From the NCBI GenBank assembly GCA_026119855.1, contig JAOWBW010000018.1, positions 2,732,437-2,796,436 on the forward strand: 64,000 nt of DNA, given 5' to 3'. The notes beneath the pieces are model-generated. The model did not search any database. It saw only the letters and a program-made list of their open reading frames with translations, and had not been told where the DNA came from. This DNA is from Campanula takesimana (taxonomy: Eukaryota; Streptophyta; Magnoliopsida; Asterales; Campanulaceae). Shown here in pieces: positions 1 to 9,887 of this stretch (position 1 is the first letter of the stretch; each line of letters begins with the position of its first letter). A program made the translations under genes and the position numbers.

Positions 1-149
1 AACATGCCCCCTCAAGTTAGCAGTGGAAAATACATTGCAACACTTTCAACTTGGGCAGTACCTACCCAGTCATTTTTAAGTGCAGGAGCATTAGCGGATG
101 AAGTTAATTGGTCCTCCTCCTTCTCAAAATGATCGTTCCACTTTTCTAC

Positions 150-330
150 TGTTATTATGAGTGAACTTTGAGCACTAATTATAGTTTGATTTAATTATAC
201 TAATGAAAATCTAACTTGTGATTGTTACACCATCAACAATACAATTAATAACAAGCTTTAGATTTTCATTAGGACAAATAATTTTACTTGAAATTATTGC
301 TAAAAGTTCATTCGCATCAACGACAAAAAA
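150..330. repeat. Foldback MITE-like repeat, fragment
   Basis: The two halves are imperfect reverse complements. The left holds gagtgaactttgagcac and aatgaaaatctaa; the right holds ttagattttcatta and aaaagttcattcgc. The same internal words recur in the elements at 2216-2463 and 40644-40901, so this is a terminally worn member of that MITE family. The clear CTCCCTCCGT ends are missing. No coding capacity is seen. Positions 1-149 and 331-360 hold nothing I can identify. Confidence 0.55.
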
Positions 331-761
331 ATAATAATAATAAAAAAAATAGAGATCCTTTTAAGCAGTGAAATGTACACCTCAATTCTAGTCAAGCAAG
401 TCAGTTTCCCAGCCAACTGTCTTATGTGGGTACAGAACGATTTCACACCACAATAAGATCAGAGACATTTAATTTCAAGAAAATGTTGCGGATACCTTTA
501 GATTAACTGTGTTGAAATTTATAGGCACATTAATATCTTCTCTTTTTCATGATCATCCAAGCCGGTGCCTTGCACAGGAAAGTATCCGCTAACCTGAAGG
601 TGCTCTCCGCCAATGGCGGATCTACACCAAAATATTTGGTGCTGCCTCTTCTTTAAGGAAAAAAAAAAAAAAATAGCGCGAAGCTAATATTCAATACGTT
701 TACATACATAAATATAATAGGAAAACGATAAAATAATTCCCCAAAACTAGTGATAAATGTA

Positions 762-1020
762 TACTCCTTCCGTCCCACTCGAATTGTGACAAATTTCCAT
801 TTTGGGTGTCCCATTCGAATTAGGACAACCAAAAAATGGAATTGTGTTTATTTAATGGGACCCACACTCACACTCAACAAATTTCCACTCATTATTTTCT
901 ACCCCACTTTCTCTCTCCTACTTTACTTTTCATACTCACAACACCTATTTCACTAACACTTTTTCCTTAATCCCCGTGCTCAACCCAAAATTCCTAATTA
1001 AGGTGGTACGGATGGAGTAT
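762..1020. mobile_element. Stowaway-type MITE
   Basis: The ends are tactccttccgtcccac and gtacggatggagta, the plant Tc1/mariner-type MITE terminus CTCCCTCCGTCCCA with TA at each edge. The length is about 260 bp and the interior is AT-rich. No protein is encoded; the 68-codon frame starting at 750 is a chance reading of the repeat. Confidence 0.8.
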
Positions 1021-1243
1021 ATTTCAAAAATATTGTAATAATAGTAAAAAGAAAATCGATATTACTACTAATAAAGCCAATAAGAATAAGAGAAAAATCT
1101 TGTTATTAATCAAGCTTATAATATTGAGAGAGAAAAATCTTGTTATTAGGCTAATTAAGTTTATAAATGGGAAAAGCCACGTTTAAAAAGAATGAGAGGA
1201 AAGCTAGGACTGCAGAGAAAAGAAAAAAGAAATGTCTACTAAG

Positions 1244-1300
1244 GGGGTTTGAACCCAAACACACTTGGATTCTTAGACAAAGAACTTAACCACTATACCA
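1244..1300 (-). other. tRNA-like segment with Pol III A and B boxes (SINE or pseudo-tRNA trace)
   Basis: On the minus strand, TGGTATAGTGGTTAAG (1285-1300) matches an A box and GGTTCAAACC (1246-1255) matches a B box, with a T-arm-like stem GGG/CCC around the latter. The spacing is right for a tRNA. The acceptor arms do not pair and no anticodon stem is convincing, so this is not a functional tRNA. It is either a SINE head or the tRNA-like block often seen inside plant hAT elements. Confidence 0.4.
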
Positions 1301-1817
1301 AATAAGTTGTCTTGTTCAAGTATGAGGCTCTTCATATAAAAACAACTTTATTTTGCGGAAAAAAAAAAAATGGCATTGCCTGGGCAACACCAGGCACACT
1401 GGTGGATCCGCCCCTGCTCTCGGCTCATGGAATGACTCTTTTCCTTCTCTGCCAATGGGAAGGTGTGACATGACTACTTAACATAAAAAAGAAAAACTGA
1501 TGAAATTAGTGATAATGACTATGGATGCAAATGAAAAATAGATAAATTAAATCAAAACAAAGCGAACAGATGGGTTAAATTTATATTCTTTTGCATCATA
1601 TTATACTAATAAATAAAATTTAAAACCTAATTAACAACGGCAAAGACTTGTGTGAGCAATAATTAAACTAACGAAGAGAGATGGGAGGAACACATACCAC
1701 TTGAATAGATGCTGGGGTGAGAAAGCAAAAATCGGAGACGGATCCCCTCAGCTTTTGCCAGCGACTATTAGTTTCCCGAGTCCCGACAAAAAATCTGTTG
1801 GAATAATTACTAAAATA

Positions 1818-2103
1818 TACTCCCTCCGTCCCACCTCACTTGAGACCTTTGAGGTGGGCACAATAACTAAGGAAAAATATTAAAATAAGGAAAATATGTG
1901 GTGGAATATGAAGAGAGAGAATGAGTGGGGTTAATAGTAGGTTGGTTGAATGAATTGTGTGGTAGAAAATGAAGAGAGAGAATGAGTGGGTGTGATAGAT
2001 TGAATATAAAATTATAAAAAGATTACCATTTTTGGGAGTCTCAAGTGAAGTGGGACGGACCAAAATGGAAATAAGTCTCAAGTGAGGTGGGACGGAGGGA
2101 GTA
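1818..2103. mobile_element. Stowaway-type MITE
   Basis: The ends tactccctccgtcccacc and gggacggagggagta are near-perfect inverted repeats flanked by TA. Subterminal copies of ctcacttgagac and gtctcaagtgag extend the pairing. The interior holds the gaagagagagaatgagtggg word shared with 12533-12799 and with the split copy at 42349-42564, so these three are one family. No transposase is present. Confidence 0.85.
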
Positions 2104-2215
2104 TATCTTAATATATGATACAGACCTCAATCAATATTCATTTTAGAAACATATTTCAAATAAACAAATATATAAATAAAACTGTTACTGTATGCTTGCA
2201 GCTGGTACTACATAA

Positions 2216-2463
2216 TACTACCTCCATTCTGAAATGATGTTCCCATTTTGTTGTAGTTAATATAAATGAACTTTGGGCAATAATTCTATATTAATTTAAA
2301 TATCCTAATGAAAATCTAAAACTTGTTATTGATACTTCATTATAAATACTATCAATAACAAGTTTTAGATTCCATTAGTATAGTCAAAATTAACTTAAAT
2401 CATTATTGCTCAAAATTCAATCGTATTAACCAAAAAAAAATAAAAATTGGACGGAGCAAATAT
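2216..2463. mobile_element. MITE of the foldback family seen at 150 and 40644
   Basis: It starts tactacctccattctg and ends attggacggagcaaat, a worn CTCCCTCCGT terminus. The interior is a long palindrome (aatgaaaatctaaaacttgttatt against aataacaagttttagatt). It ends about 230 bp upstream of the receptor-kinase start codon, so it lies in the likely promoter region of that gene. Confidence 0.7.
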
Positions 2464-2697
2464 TTAATAACCTTCTTTTACTGTGCAAACAATGACTGAC
2501 TTTGCATCTTAGCAAGGCAGGTCTTACTTCTTCAACAGTTGCCACTTTGCAGATCCAATACATGCTGCTTTCACTACAGCTGTCTAAATTGGTTTTCACT
2601 TTTAGTTCAGCTAATTTTGAAAACATCAAATTAAAAACTTTGAAGTGTTTACCTCAGTGAGAGAATTGCTCAAGAGTGGAAAACTGGATACTCAAAA

Positions 2698-5600
2698 ATG
2701 TTGAGGATTCAGAAGCCATCCTTTTTCTTTTTCATGATCACGTTAATCTACACTCAAAACCTCTATGCTGTTACTCGTGCCGGTGCCTTGGATAGGGAAG
2801 AATCCGATCACCTTGGACTGCTGGCTATCAAGTTAAACATTGTCGATGGCCCTGAAGGCACTCTAAGATCGTGGAACACTTCTTCCCATTTCTGCGAATG
2901 GGAAGGTGTGACATGTGGTCGACGACATAGGAGAGTCACCTCATTGGATCTTTCCTCCAGAGGTTTAGCCGGCTTTTTGTCTCCATATGTAGGAAATTTG
3001 AGCTTCCTCAGGGAGTTAAGGCTCTCGAATAACACACTCGAAGGCGTTATCCCTCCTGAAATAGGCCGTTTATTCAGATTGGAGCAATTAAGATTGGACA
3101 ATAATTCCTTCCAAGGTGATGTTCCAGCTGCTCTGTCGAACTGCACCAACCTCAAACACCTTTTGCTATGTTACAATAACCTTGTAGGGACAGTCCTAAA
3201 AGAAGTCAGTTCTCTGTTGAAGCTTGTCGAAATTGCTATTCATGAGAACAATTTCAGAGGAGAAATACCTCCTTCAATTGGGAATCTCACTTCTCTCGAA
3301 TTGATTTCTGCGCGATATAATCGATTTGAAGGAAGCATTCCTTATGCCATTGGTCAGTTAAGGAAGCTATGGGCAATGGGGTTTGGCGCTAATCAACTTA
3401 ATGGTAAAATCCCTCCATCCTTTTACAATCTCTCTTCGCTCACTATCATGTCTCTAGGAGCCAACCAATTCGTTGGAAGTCTTCCAACAGACATAGGTTT
3501 GATGCTACCTAACCTTCAATTGTTTCAAATTGGGCTCAACAAGTTTACGGGACTCCTTCCATTCTCATTTTCCAATTGTTCACAATTGGTAGAATTTGAA
3601 GTGCCAGAAAACAGATTACACGGGAAAATAGTAATTGATTTTGGAATGATGCCAAACCTCTTCAGACTAAGTCTAAAAACGAGAACGCTTTTGGAAGTGG
3701 GGAACCTGATGAAATGGACTTTATTGCCTCCTTAGTGAACTGTAGTAATTTGCAAGCATTCAGCTTTGGTGGTAACCAAGTACAAGGGCAGATACCAAGT
3801 TATGTGGGCAATCTCTCAACCCAGCTTTCTTATTTATCATTTGATTACAATTCAATACATGGATCCATCCCTACTTCAATGATGAGTCTTGTCGGTCTTG
3901 AGCTACTACAACTAAATAACAATCAGTTCTCAGGAACAATTCCTAGTAACCTAGGCAATCTCCGAAAACTAAAAAAGTTGTACCTACATGAAAACAAGTT
4001 GACTGGTAATATTCCAGAATCAGTTGGGAACCTGTCACTTTTATATAAACTCTACTTAGATAGCAACAGATTAGAGGGTACAATACCAACAGGTTTTGGG
4101 AATTGTCGAAATTTAAATGAATTGAACATTTCGGCAAATAATCTTACTGGCAGCATACCAGGAGAGCTTCTCGGACTTTCAACTCTCACAGTGTCACTAA
4201 ATCTTGCTCGTAGCCACTTGTCCGGATCACTCTCACCAGAAATCGGAAAGCTTTCTAGTTTAAGTGTGTTGGTTTTGTCCGAGAACGAGTTGGTCGGTGA
4301 AATCCCTATCAGCATAGGTGGTTGCAATAGCCTGGAGTATATATTGCTGGACCGAAACTTTTTTCAAGGTTCAATACCTTCATCTTTTGGTTCTTTAAGA
4401 GGTGTCGAGTATCTTGATCTTTCCCAAAATAATTTCTCTGGTGAAATTCCAAGATTCTTGGAGAAATTCTCCTTGAACTATCTTAACTTGTCCTTCAACG
4501 ACTTTGAGGGCGAAGTACCAATTAATGGAGTTTTCAAGAATGGTACTGTAATGTCAATTGCTGGGAACAAGAGGCTATGTGGTGGCTTGCCTGAACTTCA
4601 GCTGCCTAGATGCAATGTAAAAAATGGAAAGAATGGTAAAAAGATGTCACGTGCACTCATAATAGCGATTCCAATAGTCTGCTTCCTTCTTGGTGTCGCT
4701 CTAGTATCATATTTGTTATTTGTCCAGCACAAAAGAAGAAGCAAAACACTATTGTCTGCTGTTGTTTTGAGACAGCCATTACCCATGTATACTTATGAAA
4801 TGCTTCTCAAGGCAACAAACGGATTCTCTTCAGAAAAATTGATTGGTATGGGAAGTTTTAGCCGTGTCTTCAAAGGCGTCATTGAAGAAGACGGAGCAGA
4901 GGTTGCTGTCAAGGTATTAAACCTCGACCTCCTAGGAGCTTTAAAGAGTTTCATGGCAGAGTGTGAAGCGTGGAGAAATATTCGACACCGTAACCTTGTA
5001 AAGATCATAACCGCGTGTTCCTCAATCGACTTTCAAGGTAACGACTTTAAAGCTATAGTTTACGAGTTCATGCCAAATGGGAGTCTAGAAAGCTGGTTAC
5101 ATCCAACAACAGGGATGCAAAACAGAGAAAATGAGTTGCATGGACTAAGCCTTCTTCAACGAATAAACATTGCAATAGACGTTGCTCATGCCATTGATTA
5201 CCTTCATCACCGATGTGAAGTTCCTATCATACATTGTGATCTAAAGCCCAGCAACATTTTACTCGACAAGGACATGGTCGCTCATGTTGGGGATTTCGGG
5301 CTTGCCAGGTTTCTCCTCCCAGAAGTTTCAAGTATCAACCAAAGTAGCTCAATTGGTTTAAGGGGAACTATTGGGTATGCGCCTCCAGGTAACTACTAAA
5401 CTCACATGTCAATCCACATAAAATTATACTACCTACGTCCCTAAAGATAGTCCACTTGTTTTTAGATCATTTTGATTAAACTTTGTCCAATAATTTTATC
5501 CTATTATATTTATACAAATAAAATTCTAAAACTTGTTATACATACAACACTAAAAGTGCTATAGATAATTTTTTTTATAATTTCATTACGATAAATAAAT

Positions 5601-6172
5601 TAACATAAAATTATTGGTCAAGGTTCAATCGAAGTTATGTAGGGACAATTTTTAGGGGACGGTGTGAGTGTCAGCGATCATACTACCTTGCAGGCCCCTT
5701 AATCTGTACCTAAATTTTTGTTAATGTATCGTCTGACAGCTACTCTAACGTTCCTGGAATATTGGCTTAAATCTTTTTTTCTATGTTTGTTTTGTTCCCA
5801 TGATTTGTAGAGTATGGTCTTGGAAGTGAGATGTCCACAGAAGGAGATGTCTACAGCTTTGGTATATTTTTGTTAGAGATGCTGACCGGGAAGAGACCTA
5901 CTGACAGTATGTTCGTGAATGGTCTAAACCTTCACAATTATGCTAGAGCGGGCTTGCCAGACTCCATCACAGAAATTGTAGACCCAATACTTGTAAACGA
6001 AGATGAAAATGAAACACACAATCCAACATATGCAAAACAAAGGGTGGCTTGCATGGTTTCACTTACCAAAATTGGAATTGCGTGCTCCGTGGAATCAATA
6101 CGGGACAGAATGAATATCACTGACGTTGTTGCTGAGCTGCAGCGTGTTACGAACATTATTCTGCATCACTGA
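2698..6172 (+). CDS. LRR receptor-like kinase, subfamily XII (EFR/Xa21-like), one frameshift
   Basis: Membrane receptor kinases of this family bind a ligand outside the cell and signal through a cytoplasmic Ser/Thr kinase, mostly in immunity. Exon 1 is 2698-5388 and exon 2 is 5811-6172; the GT-AG intron sits at the family's usual place, inside the APPEYG motif. In order: signal peptide (about 25 residues), LRR N-cap with FCEWEGVTC, about 20 LRRs of the GxIPxxxGNL type, transmembrane segment near 4651-4720, then kinase. Visible kinase motifs are the glycine loop IGMGSFSRVFKG, VAVKVL lysine, HCDLKPSN and GDFGLA. HCD in place of HRD marks a non-RD kinase, typical of immune receptors. The frame breaks at an A-run, 3675-3679, by one missing base. 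With that base the protein would be about 1,017 residues, normal for the family. It is either a recent pseudogene or a sequence error. Confidence 0.9.
5389..5810 (+). other. Kinase-gene intron carrying a MITE (about 5427-5670)
   Basis: The donor is ccag|gtaact and the acceptor is ttgtag|agtatgg; joining them restores the APPEYG reading. The intron contains a foldback repeat that begins tactacctacgtccctaaa and ends in tttaggggacggtgt, degenerate inverted repeats of the same MITE family found upstream of the gene. In-frame stops follow the donor directly. Confidence 0.85.
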
Positions 6173-6880
6173 ATCAAAGTAGCAAGGTAAGAAAAATTTG
6201 GATCCTTGATTATTAACTGGAAAAGAGAATCTACCTCTATAAACAGATGTTGCAATTTAATTGTGCTAATCTCATCTTAAATTATCATTGGAATACAAAA
6301 TAATGTTGTCATGTTTAATCCTCATCTTAAACAAAGATGTTGCAGCCTGCAGGCATATCTTGGTTTTTGATAACTGTTCTAGAACTAGATTCTAATATGA
6401 AACTCCTTAGCATGTCATAATTTTGACCCCCTTTTGGTTTAGAAGGTGAGAGACAACGGTTCATCTCTTTCATGGGTAAAGACTTGATGTTCTGTTTGAC
6501 CAATTTTTGCTACTGCTTAGTTTTATCATTTATGTGCTGGCTTCTTTTGTTACTTTCCCTTGCTCTATCATGTTAAAGTTTTATCTGTACCAAACAATAT
6601 AGAATAATCGTGTTGGGGTTTGTATTGTGAAGTTCTTTTTCCAAACATCTGAAAAATTATACTAGCAGTTCCAAGTTTATGGTGTGACATCTATATTCGG
6701 GAGCATATTTAACAAAATTTTGAGTGCTAAAAATACTTGATTAATTAGGTGTTACGTTATAGTGCTACACAGAGCAAATGGGCTGAAAATGTATGGTTAG
6801 CTTGAATGAGCTTCCTTCAGCTACATAGGCATCTCTTCTTTTCATCTAGCGAATCTCTTTAGTTCGTAGTCTTCTTCTTT
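6173..6880. other. Downstream region of the receptor kinase, no gene seen
   Basis: The stop codon at 6170-6172 is followed by AT-rich DNA that should hold the 3' UTR and polyadenylation site. I see no conserved coding stretch, no MITE terminus and no clear repeat here. Confidence 0.4.
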
Positions 6881-7320
6881 TGAAACATTAAATCAAATTC
6901 ATACAATAATACTCTGATTGATCTTAAAACTTCAATTGGATATCAATTCAGGGGGGAAATAATGATAAATTTACTGACCACTGAGAGCGGAGGCTCTTAA
7001 TTATGTCTACCCATCTAATCGCTCTGCTGAGATCAACGCGTTCCATCGTGAGGGTATCCAAGGAAGATAGACTAGACAACCAGTTATTGTTTCAACAGAG
7101 AGGTCGTCGTCAGAAGTGAGTTTAAGATAATTCAAGTTAGAGAGGTTTCCAAGTTGAGATGGAATTATTCCAAGTTGAATAACCAGGAATACTTGAATTC
7201 CAAGTTTAGATCAAAGACGTTTTATTGAAACATTAAATCAAATTCATACTATAATACTCTGATTGATCTTAAAACATCAATTGGATACAATTCAGGGGGG
7301 ACTAATGATAAATTTACTGA
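6881..7320. repeat. Pair of about 97-bp direct repeats flanking an LRR scrap
   Basis: Copy 1 (6881-6977) and copy 2 (7225-7320) both run from tgaaacattaaatcaaattc through attcagggggg to aaatttactga, with a handful of differences. The 247 bp between them encodes a minus-strand LRR fragment. The repeats do not start TG or end CA cleanly, so they are not obviously LTRs. Segmental duplication is the simpler reading. Confidence 0.7.
7010..7215 (-). pseudogene. LRR receptor-protein remnant
   Basis: On the minus strand near 7125-7175 one frame reads GIIPSQLGNLSNLNYL, a textbook plant extracellular LRR. The following codons continue into an island with WIPSRW, like the loop between repeats in receptor-like proteins. 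No start, stop or kinase part is present. It lies on the opposite strand to the kinase gene upstream, so it belongs to a different LRR gene. Confidence 0.65.
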
Positions 7321-9240
7321 TAGAAGGGAAGAAAGGCGCCCATTTCTTGCATTTTGGGCCATTCTAGCCCATTTATTATGTCTTGGGCCATCTTGGCCCA
7401 TCCTCCCTGTTTTGACATCATCTTGGTTCCTTTTTCTTTAAAAACCATGTCATTTCTTTCTTAAAAACAAATGGCAGTTTTCAAAAAAAATCAGCATGGA
7501 TCCGTTTGTAATTTTCATCAAACCACCTGCAACTAAACAATTCATATCCAGATACCACACCATCTACTCTGATCGACCCACCGGGTAGGGCACGAGTTGT
7601 CTAAAGCCTAAGGACCCATGTTGGAGGTAAAACGATGGAGGTCAAGCAGCTCATAAGCCCAGCAATGCAAAATGGGACAAAAGCCAATCAGAAATAGGAC
7701 AAAAGGGAAAAGACAGTTCATATGGGTGAAAACGGTCAAGTCGTACCTCAAAACCCAGCCGATAGGCGTCAAATGAGCTCGTCTTGTCCCTGCACAAATG
7801 ATCTAAAGTTCTGTAGATCTCAGCTAAACCAGCGGCCCTCAGGCTATCTTCCCTGCATTGCGAATATCTCGCAAAGATCCAAGAAGAGGCACCATCACCA
7901 TGGTGCCAGGATTGGCAAAGATGGTCTCTGAAAATCCGTACCATAAGAAGGCCCCTGCTCAGCGGTCGACCTATGTGCAACAATCTCAACTGAAGCCTGA
8001 TGCACCCGAGCTCTGAAATTAGCAATAGGGACGCCATTTCCCTTTTTAATCCCCTCGATATCAAAACCCACTAGTACCTCAATGGCAGTCCAGTATTCCA
8101 ACAACGAATCATCCAAGGACAAGGGATCCCCGTGCATCGGCAACTCGGTCAAATCAGCAAAATCAGCTGGAGTAACAGTCTAGAAAGTCAGGAGAAGGAC
8201 ACCACCGGAGGCGCTGATAAAATTGCTCCACAGCTCGTTGTAATGTCATCTCCCCCTACTTAAAGTGGAAGGTGTGGATTGTGTTCCACCAAAATCACTC
8301 AGGACATTGACTACATCATTCTGAAGGCGAATATCCTCCCATCCTCTCAAACTGTCAAAATAGTGGTCAAGACCCACCTACACAATGATATCCCTAACCA
8401 CACTTCGACCTCGAACGTTCAGCCGCGTACTGCAAAACAGATAGGTATACACAGCTCAGGTATGACGAAGCTAAAATCTACATCTCATTTTGTACATATT
8501 ATACATGTAGATATCTCAATGAATTCGTACATATCTCATTACATGCCAATTTAATTCGCACATTTATCTTGATTCAAAAATCTCACAAAAATTCTCAAAA
8601 ATCCATTACCATGGACATATTGTCCAACAAATATTTCAACTCAAAATTCCTACTTTAAGTAGGTCAAATCCTCAATTTTCAGCCCAAGAATGCTCATTTT
8701 GGACATTTTTTCCGTCTTGTGCAAAGTCAACTTTTCCAATATAGAAGTATATACTTTTGATTCATTTGATATTTAGAATTCATTATGTACAGTTAGCTTA
8801 TGCATGCAAACCACAAGTTTTGTCAAAAACAAATTGCACTCATTTGTTTCATTCACTCCCCATTTCAACGTGGTACAATCAATTGAAGCATGCATCATCA
8901 AATCAATAAAATCCCCAATTTCTCAACTAAAACCCTAGGTTTAATCCTATGCAATTTCCTGAAAATTCATAAAATCAAGCAATTGGAACAACAATTTCTT
9001 GCAAATTGACAGCAGAAGATTCGAATCTTACCCCTCTGCGATTCCTCAATCGGGTGATACGACTCTCCGTGTTCGCGCGCAACATTTGTTGATCCGGCTT
9101 GGGAAAGTTGACATGAGGTACGTTCCCTCTTTGTGAGCAAGAAATCGAGACGAGCAGCGGATTTGACCCTAAATTGACCAAGAAGATCGCTCAAGGTCTC
9201 ATCCCCCCCTTTGTTCGAACAAAATGAGCGTTTTTTTATT
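7318..9240 (-). mobile_element. Unclassified LTR-retrotransposon-like segment
   Basis: On the minus strand a purine tract AGTAGGGGGAGA (8249-8260) is directly followed by TG (8247-8248), and the stretch ends in CA at 7318-7319. This could be a polypurine tract and one 931-bp LTR. Inside it an 85-codon frame (8152-7895) and an overlapping 137-codon frame (8064-7651) are open; neither is recognised. From 8260 to 9240 the minus strand has short open stretches and splice-like ttttgcag. No second LTR or pol motif was found, so the call is tentative. Confidence 0.25.
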
Positions 9241-9339
9241 GATAAAAACTTGAATGAGAACACTATATGGATTGGGGTTATTGGTATATTTTCGACTCAT
9301 AACACGGACCCATGACCTGGGGTAAAAAGAATTATATTT

Positions 9340-9600
9340 TTTTAATAATTTTTTTTTGTGTTTTTTTGTTTGCGAAAAGTAATACTTACTATTACTAAAT
9401 GTAACAAACGTTTTAATTACATGTAACAGTTTGTAAAAATAAAAGTAATACATATGCATAGAATAGAAAAGTCATAGTGTTTTTTTATGGTTTTCTTCGT
9501 TGGCCAAAAGTAATACTAATTATAACTAAAATGTAACAAACGTGTTACTTATATGAAACAATGTTTATACATAACTGTAATACATATGTATGGAAAAGTC
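9340..9600. repeat. Two imperfect tandem copies of about 120 bp
   Basis: Both copies contain tgtttttttgttt or a variant, aaaagtaatact, aaatgtaacaaacg and taatacatatg, ending aaaagtc(a/t)tagt. They are AT-rich and non-coding. Together they separate the unclassified segment before 9240 from the transposase pseudogene. Confidence 0.6.
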
Positions 9601-9815
9601 TTAGTTCAACCCTTTAAACTTTAGAACTAAAAACACTTGCTTTAGTAACGGAATTTTTCCCCAAGGGCCCCTAATGTGAGATTTAATTACACATAAATCC
9701 CGGCCCAGACCAAATACCAGATAATAAGGAGATGGACCGAGATCGAAATTCCCCATACACCCCTCGCTTCCGGTCCACGTCAGTTATGAAATATCGATTT
9801 CCCATTTTACCCTTG

Positions 9816-9823
9816 TATATAAG
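9816..9823 (+). promoter_or_regulatory. TATA-box-like site upstream of the MULE transposase
   Basis: TATATAAG lies about 70 bp upstream of the first plausible ATG (9888) of the transposase region. A pyrimidine-rich leader with ttttctcgctttcttttg follows. Placement and sequence fit a plant core promoter, although the gene it would serve is broken. Confidence 0.4.
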
Positions 9824-9887
9824 CCTCCCGTTCGATGTATGGTTCATTTTCTCGCTTTCTTTTGTGTGCGTGAAGAGAGATAGGTGA

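Larger units (their letters stand above)
611..1416. mobile_element. Non-autonomous hAT-like element (806 bp)
   Basis: The left end is CAATGGCGGATCTAC and the right end reads, reverse-complemented, CAGGGGCGGATCCACC, so there is an inverted repeat of about 15 bp. The flanks are ctctccgc (603-610) and ctctcggc (1417-1424), an 8-bp target duplication with one mismatch, as expected for hAT. It carries no transposase. A Stowaway MITE (762-1020) is nested in its left half and a tRNA-like A/B-box segment lies in its right half. It sits inside the receptor-kinase remnant. Confidence 0.6.
361..1480 (+). pseudogene. Remnant of an LRR receptor kinase 5' end, split by a hAT-like element
   Basis: Two short stretches match the start of the receptor kinase gene at 2698. 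At 540-600 are tttttcatgatca and gccggtgccttg, followed by an altered copy of the next codons. At 1441-1473 is tctgccaatgggaaggtgtgacatg, which corresponds to the FCEWEGVTC segment of the intact gene. The upstream part (361-440) also resembles 41320-41400, which precedes a third remnant. The block between the halves is a separate insertion (611-1416). No open frame survives. This is read as a decayed tandem duplicate. Confidence 0.6.

Noticed and set aside
1..149. Possible Copia 3' end on the minus strand (acttgagggggcatgtt looks like a purine tract)
   Set aside because: No coding domain or LTR edge could be recognised in the short stretch available at the window edge.
1244..1300. Functional tRNA gene
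   Set aside because: A and B boxes are good but acceptor arms do not pair and no anticodon arm is convincing.
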